Source of the DNA: Serratia marcescens
GTDB lineage: Bacteria > Pseudomonadota > Gammaproteobacteria > Enterobacterales > Enterobacteriaceae
Reading direction: 5' to 3'
Assembly (NCBI RefSeq): GCF_029846115.1
Contig: NZ_JARVZZ010000001.1
Location: forward strand, 310,001-374,000
DNA: 64,000 nucleotides
In this document: positions 36,231 through 44,509 of the stretch, one piece after another
Layout of the letters: every line of letters starts with the position of its first letter
Numbering within the stretch: the stretch's first letter is position 1
The notes under the pieces: model-generated
Told to the model about the DNA's origin: nothing
What the model saw: the letters and a program-made list of their open reading frames with translations, nothing else
The model's database searches: none
Program-made: the position numbers and the translations under genes

Positions 36231-38147
36231 TCAACTCCGGCTCAGGCAGTCCAGCGCCACCGCTTTAAAGCTGTCGAAGCTGTCGCTGCCCAACAGGCGG
36301 CTCATTGAGCGTTCACGCACGAAGGTGACGAACAGCTCGTAGATCGCCATCGCCTCTTCATAGTCGCTCTTGCTGATCGCCAGCAGGAAAATCACGTGCG
36401 CGACCTCGCCTTCTCCCCAGGCGACGCCCTGCGGCGCCAACAGCGTCACCACCACGGTCTTTTTGGCCAGCAGCCCCAGCGAGTGCGGCAGCGCGATGCC
36501 CTCGCCCAGCAGCGTGGAAACGATCGCCTCGCGTTCGACCAGCGACGGATAGAAGTCCGCGCCGACGTACCCTTCCCGCTCCAGCTGGCCGCACACCCGG
36601 CTGAACAGCTCCGCCTGCGTCAACGGCTCGTTGAGCACCATGAAATGCTCGGCGTCGAAGAACTTCTCCAGCATGTACGGTCTGGTGCGATCCACCAGCA
36701 CCAGCTTGCCCAGTTGCTCCAGCTGGTAATCGGTCGGGAACGGCGACATCACCACCACCGGCTTGTTCTTTTCGCCGATGCGGGCGTTGGAAATCACGAA
36801 GTCTTCGTCGATATGCGCAAGCATCTCGTAATCGCGCAGCGAGACGATGCGCGTCATCACCAGCTGCGGATACTTGCGCGCAATCTGCGCCTGGATCATG
36901 CGCACCGTCGAGTTGCCGGTATCGCACACCAGCATCACCTGCGGGTGGCGTTCATAACCGATGTTGTAATGCCGCTCCAGCCCCACGCCGATGTGCAGCA
37001 CCAGATAGCCGATTTCGTTCTCGCTCAGGGTATAGGGGGTGTATTTGCCCCAGCTGGAGACCGCCGCCAGGGTCACGTCGTAAGCCATCGGATAGTGCTG
37101 CTTGATGTTGGCCAGCAGCGGATTGGGGATATTGATCTGGTATTTCACCCGCGTAATCATGGTCTTGATATGGGTGAGCAGATCGGCCCGCAGCTGCTCG
37201 TCGCCCTGCAGGTTGTAGTTATAGTGTGCGTTGATGTAGGACAGGATGTAGTCCACCAGCGCTTCTTCATCGTCGGCGTTGATCTCGGTCGGCTGCACGT
37301 CCTGCACGCGCCGCGCGGCAATATTGACCCGCAGATAGGCCTCTTCGGCCATCGAGATCTCTTTGCCGGAGGCCGAACGCAGCTCCGTCGCCAGGCGGGT
37401 CGACACCTGACGTACCGCGTCGTCGCCGTCTTCCACCTCGAAGTCCGGCAGCGGATAGCCGTCGTTGATGCGCCGCAGCGCCACCGCGCAGTAGAAGATC
37501 AGGTACTGTTCGCCCTCGTCGGTCAGGCGAATGGCATATTGCGACAGCAGCGGGTGCAGCAATCCGGCGAATGCCGCTACCTGCGGCTGAAGCAGGATCT
37601 CGTTGTTGAGCAGCGGGTTCTCGGCGTCGGCCAGCTGCAGCTGGAACAGCAAATCGGTGAGGCAGGCGCGGATCGCCATCTCCGCGCCGAACAGCTTCAT
37701 GCCGTAGCGCGGTTTGGTTTCGATCGTCAATTGATAGTGCGCCAGGCGCTCTCTCACCTCAGCCATGTCGTTTTGCAACGTACCGCGACTGACGAACCAC
37801 TCGTCGGCCAGATCTTCCAGTTTGAGGGAGAAGGCTGAGGTCAAAAAACGCACCAGCAGATAATGCACTCGCTCCTGCGCGCTGCGCGGGGTGGCGTGCT
37901 TGCGGCGCTCCTGATGCTGCAGGGCGCTGAACAACGCGGCGTTATCGACCTGCAGGCGATAGCCGGCCCCGCGGTTATGCACGAAACGCGCGCCGTATTT
38001 GTCCAGAATCTCGTTCAGCGCAGTGATGTCCGCCCGCACCGTGCGGGTGGACACGGCGAAACGCTTCGCCAGCTCATCCTGCGGCAAAGTCTCGGTTTGC
38101 AAAGCATCGAACAAGTAAGCCAAACGCGGGTAAGGAAATCGCACCAT
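36231..38147 (-). CDS. PRD-containing transcriptional regulator with EIIA domain (MtlR/BglG-like)
   Basis: Predicted PTS-controlled activator of the adjacent catabolic operon. Domains in order over 638 residues: an N-terminal HTH (about 1-60, KRFAVSTRTVRADITAL), a second winged-helix-like segment (about 75-165), two PTS regulation domains (about 175-400, with YNLQGDEQLRADLLTHI and IGYLVLHIGVGLERH), an EIIB-like segment (VMLVCDTGNSTVRMIQ, about 410-490), and a C-terminal fructose-type EIIA domain whose acceptor His is about residue 555 (GIALPHSLG). The layout fits the DNA-binding MtlR/ManR group rather than RNA-binding BglG antiterminators. The EIIB-like segment keeps a Cys. The start at 38147 gives the HTH right at the N-terminus. 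It closes the locus but is separated from the lactonase by a GC-rich hairpin. The inducer is unknown. Confidence 0.88.
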   Translation of the reverse strand: MVRFPYPRLAYLFDALQTETLPQDELAKRFAVSTRTVRADITALNEILDKYGARFVHNRGAGYRLQVDNAALFSALQHQERRKHATPRSAQERVHYLLVRFLTSAFSLKLEDLADEWFVSRGTLQNDMAEVRERLAHYQLTIETKPRYGMKLFGAEMAIRACLTDLLFQLQLADAENPLLNNEILLQPQVAAFAGLLHPLLSQYAIRLTDEGEQYLIFYCAVALRRINDGYPLPDFEVEDGDDAVRQVSTRLATELRSASGKEISMAEEAYLRVNIAARRVQDVQPTEINADDEEALVDYILSYINAHYNYNLQGDEQLRADLLTHIKTMITRVKYQINIPNPLLANIKQHYPMAYDVTLAAVSSWGKYTPYTLSENEIGYLVLHIGVGLERHYNIGYERHPQVMLVCDTGNSTVRMIQAQIARKYPQLVMTRIVSLRDYEMLAHIDEDFVISNARIGEKNKPVVVMSPFPTDYQLEQLGKLVLVDRTRPYMLEKFFDAEHFMVLNEPLTQAELFSRVCGQLEREGYVGADFYPSLVEREAIVSTLLGEGIALPHSLGLLAKKTVVVTLLAPQGVAWGEGEVAHVIFLLAISKSDYEEAMAIYELFVTFVRERSMSRLLGSDSFDSFKAVALDCLSRS

Positions 38148-38169
38148 TCTGTGTCCGTCAATCAGGCAA

Positions 38170-38191
38170 CCCGCCCGGTGAACCGGGCGGG
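38170..38191 (-). terminator. GC-rich hairpin between lactonase and regulator genes
   Basis: CCCGCCCGG and CCGGGCGGG form a perfect 9-base stem with a TGAA loop. There is no clear U-tract on the minus strand, so termination may be partial, allowing read-through into the regulator gene. Confidence 0.55.
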
Positions 38192-38198
38192 CCACGGG

Positions 38199-39413
38199 TT
38201 ACTTCGGCGGCGGCAGGAACGCCATTTGCGAGGGGCTGCCGATCGGCAGATAGCCGCCCACAAAGCTGAGTTTGCCGTCCGTCGGGTTTACGCTGAAGCG
38301 GGTGACGTTATCGCTGCGCTGGTTCAACGCATACAGATAGCGGCCATCCGGGCTCAGCGCCAGCGAACGCGGGTAATCGCCACGCGTCCAGGTTTCCGCC
38401 ACCGGCCTCAACTCACCGCCGGCGCCCACGCTGAACTGGGCAATGCTGTTATGCAGCCGGTTAGCGACGTACAACGTGTCGCCGTTCTTGCTGAGCGCCA
38501 GCCCCGCAGCGAAGCTGGTCCCCTGATAGTCGGCGGGCAGCGCGGAAACCGCATGCAGTTGTTTCAGAGTACCTTTTTGGCGATCAAAACGGTAGCTGGT
38601 CAACGTCGAGGCCTCTTCGTTCACCAGCAGCACGGTTTCGCCGTCCGGATGGAACACAAAGTGACGCGGCCCCGCGCCGGCGGAAGAGGCGGCGATCCAC
38701 GGCGGATCGTTCGGCGTCAGCCGGCCGCTCACGGCGTCAAAGCGCCATTGGTAGATGCGATCCAACCCCAGATCGGTGGAGAACACGAACTTGCCGCTCG
38801 GATCGCTGGCGATCATATGGGCATGCGGGCCGTTGTGATCGCTGATGGCGAAGCTGCCGTTCACCGCCGCCGCCGGTTTGGCCGCGCCCGCCGGGCCCTG
38901 CTGTTGCTGCACCGAGCTGGCGGCGCCCAGGCTGCCGTCCGCTTCGATCGGGAAAGCCGCCACGCTGCCGCTGACGTAGTTCGCCACCAGCAGATGGCGC
39001 CCGTCCGGCGTCGATGAGAGATACACCGGCCCCGCCCCCTGCGAATCCACCTGGTTGAGCTGCGTCAGGCCGCCGTCGGCCGGATTGACCCGGTAAGCGG
39101 TGATGCCGCCGTGTTTGCCGCCGTTGAAATCGGCCACTTCGCTGGCGACATACAGCGTCTTGCCATCGGCGCCCAGCGTCAGCTGCGCCGGATTCGGCAC
39201 TTTGCTGACCAGCGTAGTGTGGCTCAGCGCTCCGCTGGCCGGATCGACCTGCACCCGGTAAACGCCTTCGCCGTTGGGATTGTAGGTGCCGATATAGGCG
39301 AAATGAGATGACGTGGAATTCATTGCATCCTCAGCATGCAGCGCCGGGCCGGTCACGGCCAGCAGCGCCAGGAACAACGCGGTGCGTCGGGTTGGAACCT
39401 GCCAGTTTCGCAT
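38199..39413 (-). CDS. Exported seven-bladed beta-propeller lactonase (YbhE/Pgl-like family)
   Basis: Lactonase-family beta-propeller (6-phosphogluconolactonase-like). The 404-residue product has an N-terminal signal peptide with an RR-containing n-region (VPTRRTALFLALLAV) and a likely cleavage after ALHA, so the enzyme should be periplasmic, unlike cytoplasmic Pgl. Repeated blades of the form DGRYLYALNQRSDNV and DGKTLYVASEVADF run through the protein. A GGA site supports the start at 39413. It sits between the regulator and the dga-like operon, from which a repeat-filled spacer separates it. Hydrolysis of a sugar lactone before uptake is a natural inference; the true substrate is unknown. 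The twin arginines might mark Tat export, though the motif is not a full SRRxFLK. Confidence 0.85.
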   Translation of the reverse strand: MRNWQVPTRRTALFLALLAVTGPALHAEDAMNSTSSHFAYIGTYNPNGEGVYRVQVDPASGALSHTTLVSKVPNPAQLTLGADGKTLYVASEVADFNGGKHGGITAYRVNPADGGLTQLNQVDSQGAGPVYLSSTPDGRHLLVANYVSGSVAAFPIEADGSLGAASSVQQQQGPAGAAKPAAAVNGSFAISDHNGPHAHMIASDPSGKFVFSTDLGLDRIYQWRFDAVSGRLTPNDPPWIAASSAGAGPRHFVFHPDGETVLLVNEEASTLTSYRFDRQKGTLKQLHAVSALPADYQGTSFAAGLALSKNGDTLYVANRLHNSIAQFSVGAGGELRPVAETWTRGDYPRSLALSPDGRYLYALNQRSDNVTRFSVNPTDGKLSFVGGYLPIGSPSQMAFLPPPK

Positions 39414-39424
39414 AGTAATCCTCA

Positions 39425-39630
39425 GTATATATCCGTCATCTTTCAAGCCGCAGCGTTGTTGGCTACGCAGTTACTCGGCCCATCCATGGGCCTCACCCCT
39501 TCGGGGCCGCTGCAAGCAGCGTTTAAATCTGCTCCCGGCAGATTTTTCACCCCAGTCACTTACTTAAGTAAGCTCCTGGGGCTCCTACGCTTGCCGCCTA
39601 GCTGCAACTTGAAAGCTATAGACTATAGGT
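39425..39630. repeat. Multi-hairpin palindromic intergenic repeat element
   Basis: An element of about 176-205 bases with imperfect terminal inverted repeats: CTTTCAAGCCGCAGC at 39440-39454 against GCTGCAACTTGAAAG at 39601-39615 (13 of 15 pair), flanked by TATA-rich ends. Inside are at least five successive small hairpins: GGCCCAT/ATGGGCC (39477-39492), CCCC/GGGG (39496-39506), GCTGC/GCAGC (39509-39520), AATCTGC/GCAGATT (about 39526-39544) and CCCCAG/CTGGGG (about 39551-39581). It resembles short palindromic elements scattered in Serratia and Yersinia genomes. No second copy was noticed in this window. Confidence 0.7.
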
Positions 39631-39636
39631 AACGGC

Positions 39637-39654
39637 GGCGCGGCATGCCGCGCC
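39637..39654 (-). terminator. 18-base perfect palindrome downstream of the dga-like operon
   Basis: GGCGCGGCATGCCGCGCC lies about 48 bases after the KDGP aldolase stop. It can form a tight stem but lacks a U-tract, so it is a weak terminator or an RNA-stabilising end. Confidence 0.5.
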
Positions 39655-39701
39655 ACGGGAAAACCTTCGCCTCCCAGCGTTTACCTCATCCCATTGCGCG
39701 T

Positions 39702-40442
39702 TCAGCCCACCAGCTTTTTGGTCATCGCCAGCAGGGTTTTCACGTCCTGCGGACGCGTGTCGCCGCTGGCGGCGTCAATGATCGAGCTGTAGATATGCGG
39801 GATCACGCGTTTCACGCCGGCCGCCAGGGCGATCTCGACGATCGGCTCGTAGTTCTCCAGATCGATGCCGCCGGTCGGCTCCAGCATAAAGTCATGCTCG
39901 GCGCAGGCCTTGGCTACGTACTGGTATTCGTCCTTGCACTTCAGACCGCCCATCGGGAAATACTTGATGGAGCTGCCGCCCATGTCCTTCAACAAGGCGA
40001 TGGCGGTTTCCACCGGCACGATGCCGTCCGGCGCTGCGGCGCTCAATGGGCCGGTAGAGATCTTCACCCAGCCGACGCGGCCGGTTGGCGACACCAGGCC
40101 GTTGACCACGCTGTCGTTCTGGCCCAGCAGCGCGCGGCTGGCGCCGACGCCGGTAAACACCTGGTTAACGTGCTGCGGCTGCACCTGCTGAGCGATCAGG
40201 CTGACCATCGCCGACTGCTTCGGATCGCCGGCGCCCAGGCCGACCGAGAGCGCGTTTTCAATCAGGCGCGCATAGCGCAGCATATCGGTCACCGCGCTGT
40301 CGACGTCCGGGTAGTTCTTGGAGAGCACGCCCACCAGCACATGGCCTTCCGCCGCGGCGTAGATGTCCTGCGCGTTGGCTTTGGAGCCGGCCAGCACGTT
40401 CAGGCAGACGCGGTCGCGATAGTAGTTAGGCTGTAGCTTCAT
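39702..40442 (-). CDS. dgaF: KDGP aldolase family protein (DgaF-like)
   Basis: Predicted 2-dehydro-3-deoxy-6-phosphogluconate aldolase of the DgaF type, giving pyruvate and glyceraldehyde-3-phosphate. It is unrelated in sequence to the common Eda. The 246-residue protein has a TIM-barrel-like pattern with GGSSIKYFPMGGLKCKDEY (possible Schiff-base Lys), FMLEPTGGIDLENY and KRVIPHIYSSIIDAASG. The family partner in Salmonella glucosaminate use is DgaF. The gene overlaps the ammonia-lyase gene by four bases and is last in the operon. Assignment to family is firm; activity is by homology. Confidence 0.85.
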   Translation of the reverse strand: MKLQPNYYRDRVCLNVLAGSKANAQDIYAAAEGHVLVGVLSKNYPDVDSAVTDMLRYARLIENALSVGLGAGDPKQSAMVSLIAQQVQPQHVNQVFTGVGASRALLGQNDSVVNGLVSPTGRVGWVKISTGPLSAAAPDGIVPVETAIALLKDMGGSSIKYFPMGGLKCKDEYQYVAKACAEHDFMLEPTGGIDLENYEPIVEIALAAGVKRVIPHIYSSIIDAASGDTRPQDVKTLLAMTKKLVG

Positions 40443-41557
40443 GCTTGTTTCTCCGTAAACAGGTTTTTGATACAGCTAAAAACGGTCATCAGCTGTTGCT
40501 CGTCGACGCTGCGCACGTCGACCTCAATCTTGCCCTCGTTGGCCTTGTAGCCGCGGAAGTAGATGGCGATGTCGCCGGTTTTCAGCGCCTGGACGATGTC
40601 ATAGGTCGACCGCCCCAGCACCGCCTCGTCGAAGGCGATCTCGGCGCGGGCGATATCACGGCCGGCGCTGTCCCAGACGGTCTTGGCGCTGACGCCGGTC
40701 AGGGTGTTGAGGCTGTCGAGGAACGGCGTCATCCGCTCCACCATCTGTTGCCCGGTGGTTTTCTCAAGCGTCAGATAGCTTTCAATCGCCTGCGTCAGGC
40801 CGAGGATGCCCTCTTTGCCGACCTTCATCGCCCGACCGATACCGCCGGACTGCAGCTTCACCCACTCGACGTACTGTTTCTTGCCGATAACCAGGCCGCT
40901 GGTCGGCCCTTCGATGGCTTTGGCGCCGCTGTAGATCACCAGATCGGCCCCCATCTGGTAGTAACACATCAGATCTTCTTCCGCCGCGGCGTCGACGATC
41001 AGCGGCAGGTTATGCTTGCGCGCCACTACTGCCGCCTGTTCGACGGACAAAATGCTTTTCTGCACGCAGTGGTGCGATTTGACGTACAGGATCGCCGCCG
41101 TCTGCGGCGTGATGCAGGCTTCAATCTGCTCCGGCGAACATTCGTTGGCGTAGCCCGCCTCCACCACCTTGCCGCCGCCCAGCGCCACCATGGTGTCCAC
41201 CGGTGCGCCGAAGTTGACGTTGTGCCCGCGCGGCAACACGATCTCGCGCGGCACGGCGATCGGCGCCGAGTGCAGGTTCACCAGCAGATTGGCGTTATCT
41301 TTGACGATCACTGCCGCCACCGACTGGGCAATGCCCGCCGAGGCGCAGGAAACGATCACCGCGTCCTCCACGTTGAGCAGGTCGGCGATATAGGCGCCGG
41401 TCTTGTTGACCAGATCCTTGATTTCGAAATAGTGATTCAGACCGTAGTCAACGGCGTCGATCACGTCCTGGCGCGGCGTGGAAACGCCGAGAATAGTCAT
41501 GCGGCCGGAGGTGTTGATCACCTGCTTCAAACCGTATTTTTCATAAATCGAAGACAT
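40439..41557 (-). CDS. dgaE: PLP-dependent glucosaminate-6-phosphate ammonia-lyase-like protein (DgaE family)
   Basis: SelA-related PLP enzyme; the characterised Salmonella member DgaE removes ammonia from D-glucosaminate-6-phosphate to yield KDG-6-phosphate. The 372-residue protein has the PLP-binding lysine in VIYSGAKAIEGPTSG (Lys213) with the preceding Asp in LIVDAAAEED (Asp189). Its true substrate here could be a stereoisomer or related amino-sugar acid phosphate. It overlaps the amidohydrolase gene by 17 bases and the aldolase gene by four, so all three are translationally coupled. Confidence 0.85.
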   Translation of the reverse strand: MSSIYEKYGLKQVINTSGRMTILGVSTPRQDVIDAVDYGLNHYFEIKDLVNKTGAYIADLLNVEDAVIVSCASAGIAQSVAAVIVKDNANLLVNLHSAPIAVPREIVLPRGHNVNFGAPVDTMVALGGGKVVEAGYANECSPEQIEACITPQTAAILYVKSHHCVQKSILSVEQAAVVARKHNLPLIVDAAAEEDLMCYYQMGADLVIYSGAKAIEGPTSGLVIGKKQYVEWVKLQSGGIGRAMKVGKEGILGLTQAIESYLTLEKTTGQQMVERMTPFLDSLNTLTGVSAKTVWDSAGRDIARAEIAFDEAVLGRSTYDIVQALKTGDIAIYFRGYKANEGKIEVDVRSVDEQQLMTVFSCIKNLFTEKQA

Positions 41558-42680
41558 GGGCTGCCTCCCCTTGTTCGGTTAATAGGATTTCCCCGGCCAC
41601 CACCGCGGCCAGCGGCACCAACAGCTGTTCGCCCTCGGCAGTTTGCCCTTCGGCGTCGGCAAACACCTGCGGTTCGCGGCGCAGTTCAAACAGCGTGAAA
41701 TCGGCGTCATAGCCCGGCTCCAGCCGCCCTTTACCGCTGAGTTGCAGCGCCGACGCGGCGTTCTCCGTGACGCAGGCGATCACCTGCGACAGCGTCAGGC
41801 CGACGCTGAAGAATTTGGACATCACCGTCGCCAGGCTGTGCACCGGCCCGTTCATGCGGTTGCGGCAGTAAATATCGGAGCTGATGGTATGCGGCAAAAT
41901 GCCCAGCGTGATCGCCTGGCGCGCCACCTCGAAGCTGAAGCTGGCGGTGCCGTGCCCCACGTCGAGCAACACGCCGCGCCGCAGCGCGCGCTGGATCGAC
42001 TCGCGCAGCGTCCCCGCCGGCGTCAGAATGCGGTTCGGTTTGCCGTTGTAGCAGTGGGTGATGATGTCGCCACGGGTCAACAGATCGGCGATCTCGTCCA
42101 GATTCGGCGGGTTGTTGCCGATATGCACCATCAGCGGCAGCTGGCGGTTTTCTCGTTGGATCTCTTTGGCCAACACCAGCGGCCGGGTGCCGTTCTTGCC
42201 CACCACGCTGCTGCTCATGCGCGCCTTGATGCCGATGATGAAGCCGGGATGGTTGGCGATGGCCTGGCCGGCCTCGCGCTTGTCGATGTCAGTCAACTCC
42301 GCCAGCTCGTTCTGCCGCAGCAGGCCAATGCGCGAGATGTTGAGGAAGGCGAACACGTTGGTTTTGGCGCTGCGCGTCAGCTGATAAAAGGCGTCGATAT
42401 CGTCGGCGCCGGTGCTGCCGGCATCGACCACGCTGGTGACGCCGCTGGCGACACCGACCCGATCCGGCTCGTCATGGTAAATCGGCGATTCGGGATAGCA
42501 GTGCACGTGCGCATCGATCCAACCGGCGCTCAGGCGGCAGTTGCCCGCCAGATCCAGTTGGCGAACGGCGCTGACGTCCGCCGCCAACCGCCCCACCGAG
42601 GCTATTTTGCCGTCTTTCACCGCCAGATCGATCAGCGTGTCGTCCGCCAGTCTGGCGCCTCTGATTACTAAGTCATACAT
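41541..42680 (-). CDS. Amidohydrolase/deacetylase family metallohydrolase
   Basis: Cytoplasmic amidohydrolase-superfamily enzyme of 379 residues, related to dihydroorotases and N-acyl deacetylases. Metal ligands are all visible: HxH in WIDAHVHCYP (His58, His60), a candidate carboxylated Lys152 in GFIIGIKARMS, His186 in MVHIGNN, His209 in ITHCYNG and Asp269 in TISSDIYC. The full set predicts a binuclear active site. Operon partners DgaE-like and DgaF-like suggest it deacylates an N-acyl amino-sugar acid (phosphate) before deamination. I recall this family (EF_0837 type in Enterococcus) from a conserved uncharacterised gene cluster. Substrate is unknown. Confidence 0.85.
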   Translation of the reverse strand: MYDLVIRGARLADDTLIDLAVKDGKIASVGRLAADVSAVRQLDLAGNCRLSAGWIDAHVHCYPESPIYHDEPDRVGVASGVTSVVDAGSTGADDIDAFYQLTRSAKTNVFAFLNISRIGLLRQNELAELTDIDKREAGQAIANHPGFIIGIKARMSSSVVGKNGTRPLVLAKEIQRENRQLPLMVHIGNNPPNLDEIADLLTRGDIITHCYNGKPNRILTPAGTLRESIQRALRRGVLLDVGHGTASFSFEVARQAITLGILPHTISSDIYCRNRMNGPVHSLATVMSKFFSVGLTLSQVIACVTENAASALQLSGKGRLEPGYDADFTLFELRREPQVFADAEGQTAEGEQLLVPLAAVVAGEILLTEQGEAAHVFDL

Positions 42681-42743
42681 ACCGCATTGCTCCTGTTAGC
42701 CCGGGCGCCACCGCAGCATCGGGCGGCGCCTGGCGCAGGCCTC

Positions 42744-43397
42744 TTAAGAAATGGCTACCGGGAAGATCGCCCCCAGGATCATCGCGCCGAGGATCGCTCC
42801 GCCGGTGATCGGTTTACCCCAGATATAGAACAGCAGCGCGCCGAGCAGCGAACCGATGCCGATCGGGATCGAGGCGGTCATCGCCGACAGGATGATCAAC
42901 GGTCCGAGGAAGCGGCCCGACGAGTTGCCCGCCCCCATCATCACGTCCGCCCCGTAGGTGGAGTTGCTCTGATTGATGGTGAATTTGCGCGCCAGGATGA
43001 TCACGTAACCGATCGCCAGGCCGATGATCAGGCCGGTGGCCAGCGAAGCGGCGAAGTTGGCGACCGGGAACACGATGCCGGCCCCCAAAAGCAGCGCCGG
43101 TACGCCCAGCCCGACGCCGGTCTGGATCGCGCCACCGATGTCCAGGATGCCCACCAGCGAGCCTTCGATGATGCGCGCGAACAGGAAGCTGGCGCCGAAC
43201 GCCGCCACCGCGCCGTACACGCCGGTATCCATCCCCGCTCGCAGCATGGAAACGAAGGCCACTTCGTTAAAGGCGCCGATGCCGTACAGGTAGTACATGT
43301 GCGTCCCGGCGAACACGCCGGAGGACAGCAGACCAACAAAAATCGGGAATGACCAGTCGGCGTACCAGAAGCCTTTTTGGGTTTGCTCTTCCATCAT
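42744..43397 (-). CDS. DUF4310-type integral membrane protein
   Basis: Polytopic membrane protein of 217 residues with about six hydrophobic segments, glycine-rich (ALLLGAGIVFPVANF; GSLLGALLFYIWGKPITGGAILGA). It belongs to a family I recall as DUF4310, always found beside the DUF4311, DUF4312 and SFCGS proteins. It shows no ABC, MFS or classical PTS-IIC signature. With the next gene it probably forms the membrane channel of an uncharacterised transporter. A second Met directly follows the first (43394 is an alternative start). The gap to the amidohydrolase gene is 63 bases. Confidence 0.8.
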   Translation of the reverse strand: MMEEQTQKGFWYADWSFPIFVGLLSSGVFAGTHMYYLYGIGAFNEVAFVSMLRAGMDTGVYGAVAAFGASFLFARIIEGSLVGILDIGGAIQTGVGLGVPALLLGAGIVFPVANFAASLATGLIIGLAIGYVIILARKFTINQSNSTYGADVMMGAGNSSGRFLGPLIILSAMTASIPIGIGSLLGALLFYIWGKPITGGAILGAMILGAIFPVAIS

Positions 43398-43405
43398 CCC
43401 GCTCC

Positions 43406-44182
43406 TTATTTACCGCTCAGGGTATTGTGAATGGCGTCCAGCCAGCCCGGCACGCCGAGACTGAAGGACTCGAGAACTTTCATGTCGAAGCCGCGGAAGA
43501 AGCCGCTCAGCACGAACAGCAGCACGATCACCGCCATCATGATCTTGGTGATCTTGTTCCAGCCGCTCTCTTCCACGCCTTTGCCGATCAGAATACCCAG
43601 CACCAGGCCCGGTACGGCGTTGCCCATGATCAGCTGCGCCAGGCCGCCGAAAATGGTGCCCCAGAAGCCGGAACGGCGCCCGGCGTCGATCGCCGCCAGC
43701 CAGAAGATCACCGGCATCACGGTGTTCACCAGCAGGTTGGCCGCCGGCACCAGCACCTTGATCGCGGTGACCTGCAGCGCGGCAGGCACGGCGGAAGCGG
43801 TGGTATTGAGGAACGCCACCACCAGCATGCCGATGATGCCGCAGGCAATAGCCATTTTTTTCGGATCGTGCAGCGTTTGCGCCAGATTGCGGTTCTTGAC
43901 CATCAGGGCCGCCGCGCCCCAGTGCGGGATGATGCGGTGGTCGACGTCCTGCGTGAAGGAACCCGCCGCCACGGAAGATGCCCAGGCGTTGAAGAAGAAG
44001 CCCAGACCGAATGAGAAGTGGGAAGCCGGATCGCCCTCGCAGGAATTCAGCTCGCCCAAGGTACGAAATGCCCCCATGCCCTGTGTTGTCGGTGCGTGGA
44101 ACATGCGTGCGGCGCCGGCCCCTACGCCGACCCCCACCAGCCCACCGATAATAATCGATTTAAATAAGATGATTAAAAACAT
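43406..44182 (-). CDS. DUF4311-type integral membrane protein
   Basis: Membrane protein of 258 residues with about seven hydrophobic segments. It begins with a glycine-rich helix (IIIGGLVGVGVGAGAAR), followed by a soluble-looking loop containing GELNSCEGDPASHFSFGLGFF, and ends with SLGVPGWLDAIHNTLSGK. It lies 8 bases before the DUF4310 gene, so the two proteins are made together and are probably a heteromeric permease. The conserved polar loop with Cys, Glu, Asp and His between membrane helices is unusual for a simple channel and is a candidate substrate or phosphate-handling site. Confidence 0.8.
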   Translation of the reverse strand: MFLIILFKSIIIGGLVGVGVGAGAARMFHAPTTQGMGAFRTLGELNSCEGDPASHFSFGLGFFFNAWASSVAAGSFTQDVDHRIIPHWGAAALMVKNRNLAQTLHDPKKMAIACGIIGMLVVAFLNTTASAVPAALQVTAIKVLVPAANLLVNTVMPVIFWLAAIDAGRRSGFWGTIFGGLAQLIMGNAVPGLVLGILIGKGVEESGWNKITKIMMAVIVLLFVLSGFFRGFDMKVLESFSLGVPGWLDAIHNTLSGK

Positions 44183-44212
44183 CAGTATACCCTTTCATTT
44201 ATGCTAACGTTT

Positions 44213-44509
44213 TTATTTCGTGACGAAGACAACCTTCTCGGTATTGATAATGGTTACGTTCACGGTTATTTCCAGAGAAACGGCATAGCGCTTTCTTTCA
44301 CGCGGTAAAAAGAAGAAAAGAAATTTCTCTTTAGTTATTTTCTCTTCCGCTTTCACCACGCTGATGTCCTGCGGCTCGATACGCAGCAGAATATTGTTGG
44401 TGGACTTTAATACCGCGCCCTGCACATTAGCCAAGGCGGAAGCAAAAGCTTTCGCTTTGCTGTCGCCTTTACCCTCCACCTTTACCGATGTGGTATATTG
44501 CTCTTTCAT
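44213..44509 (-). CDS. DUF4312-type small soluble protein
   Basis: Protein of 98 residues with no signal or membrane segment. Predicted alpha/beta: SKAKAFASALANVQGAVLKS helix early, then strands with ILLRIEPQDISVVKAE, a basic FLPRERKRYAV turn, and two terminal strands. It belongs to a family recalled as DUF4312. The start overlaps the SFCGS gene stop by one base, so the two are translationally coupled and likely equimolar. Function unknown; a cytoplasmic partner of the DUF4310/4311 permease is inferred. Confidence 0.78.
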   Translation of the reverse strand: MKEQYTTSVKVEGKGDSKAKAFASALANVQGAVLKSTNNILLRIEPQDISVVKAEEKITKEKFLFFFLPRERKRYAVSLEITVNVTIINTEKVVFVTK

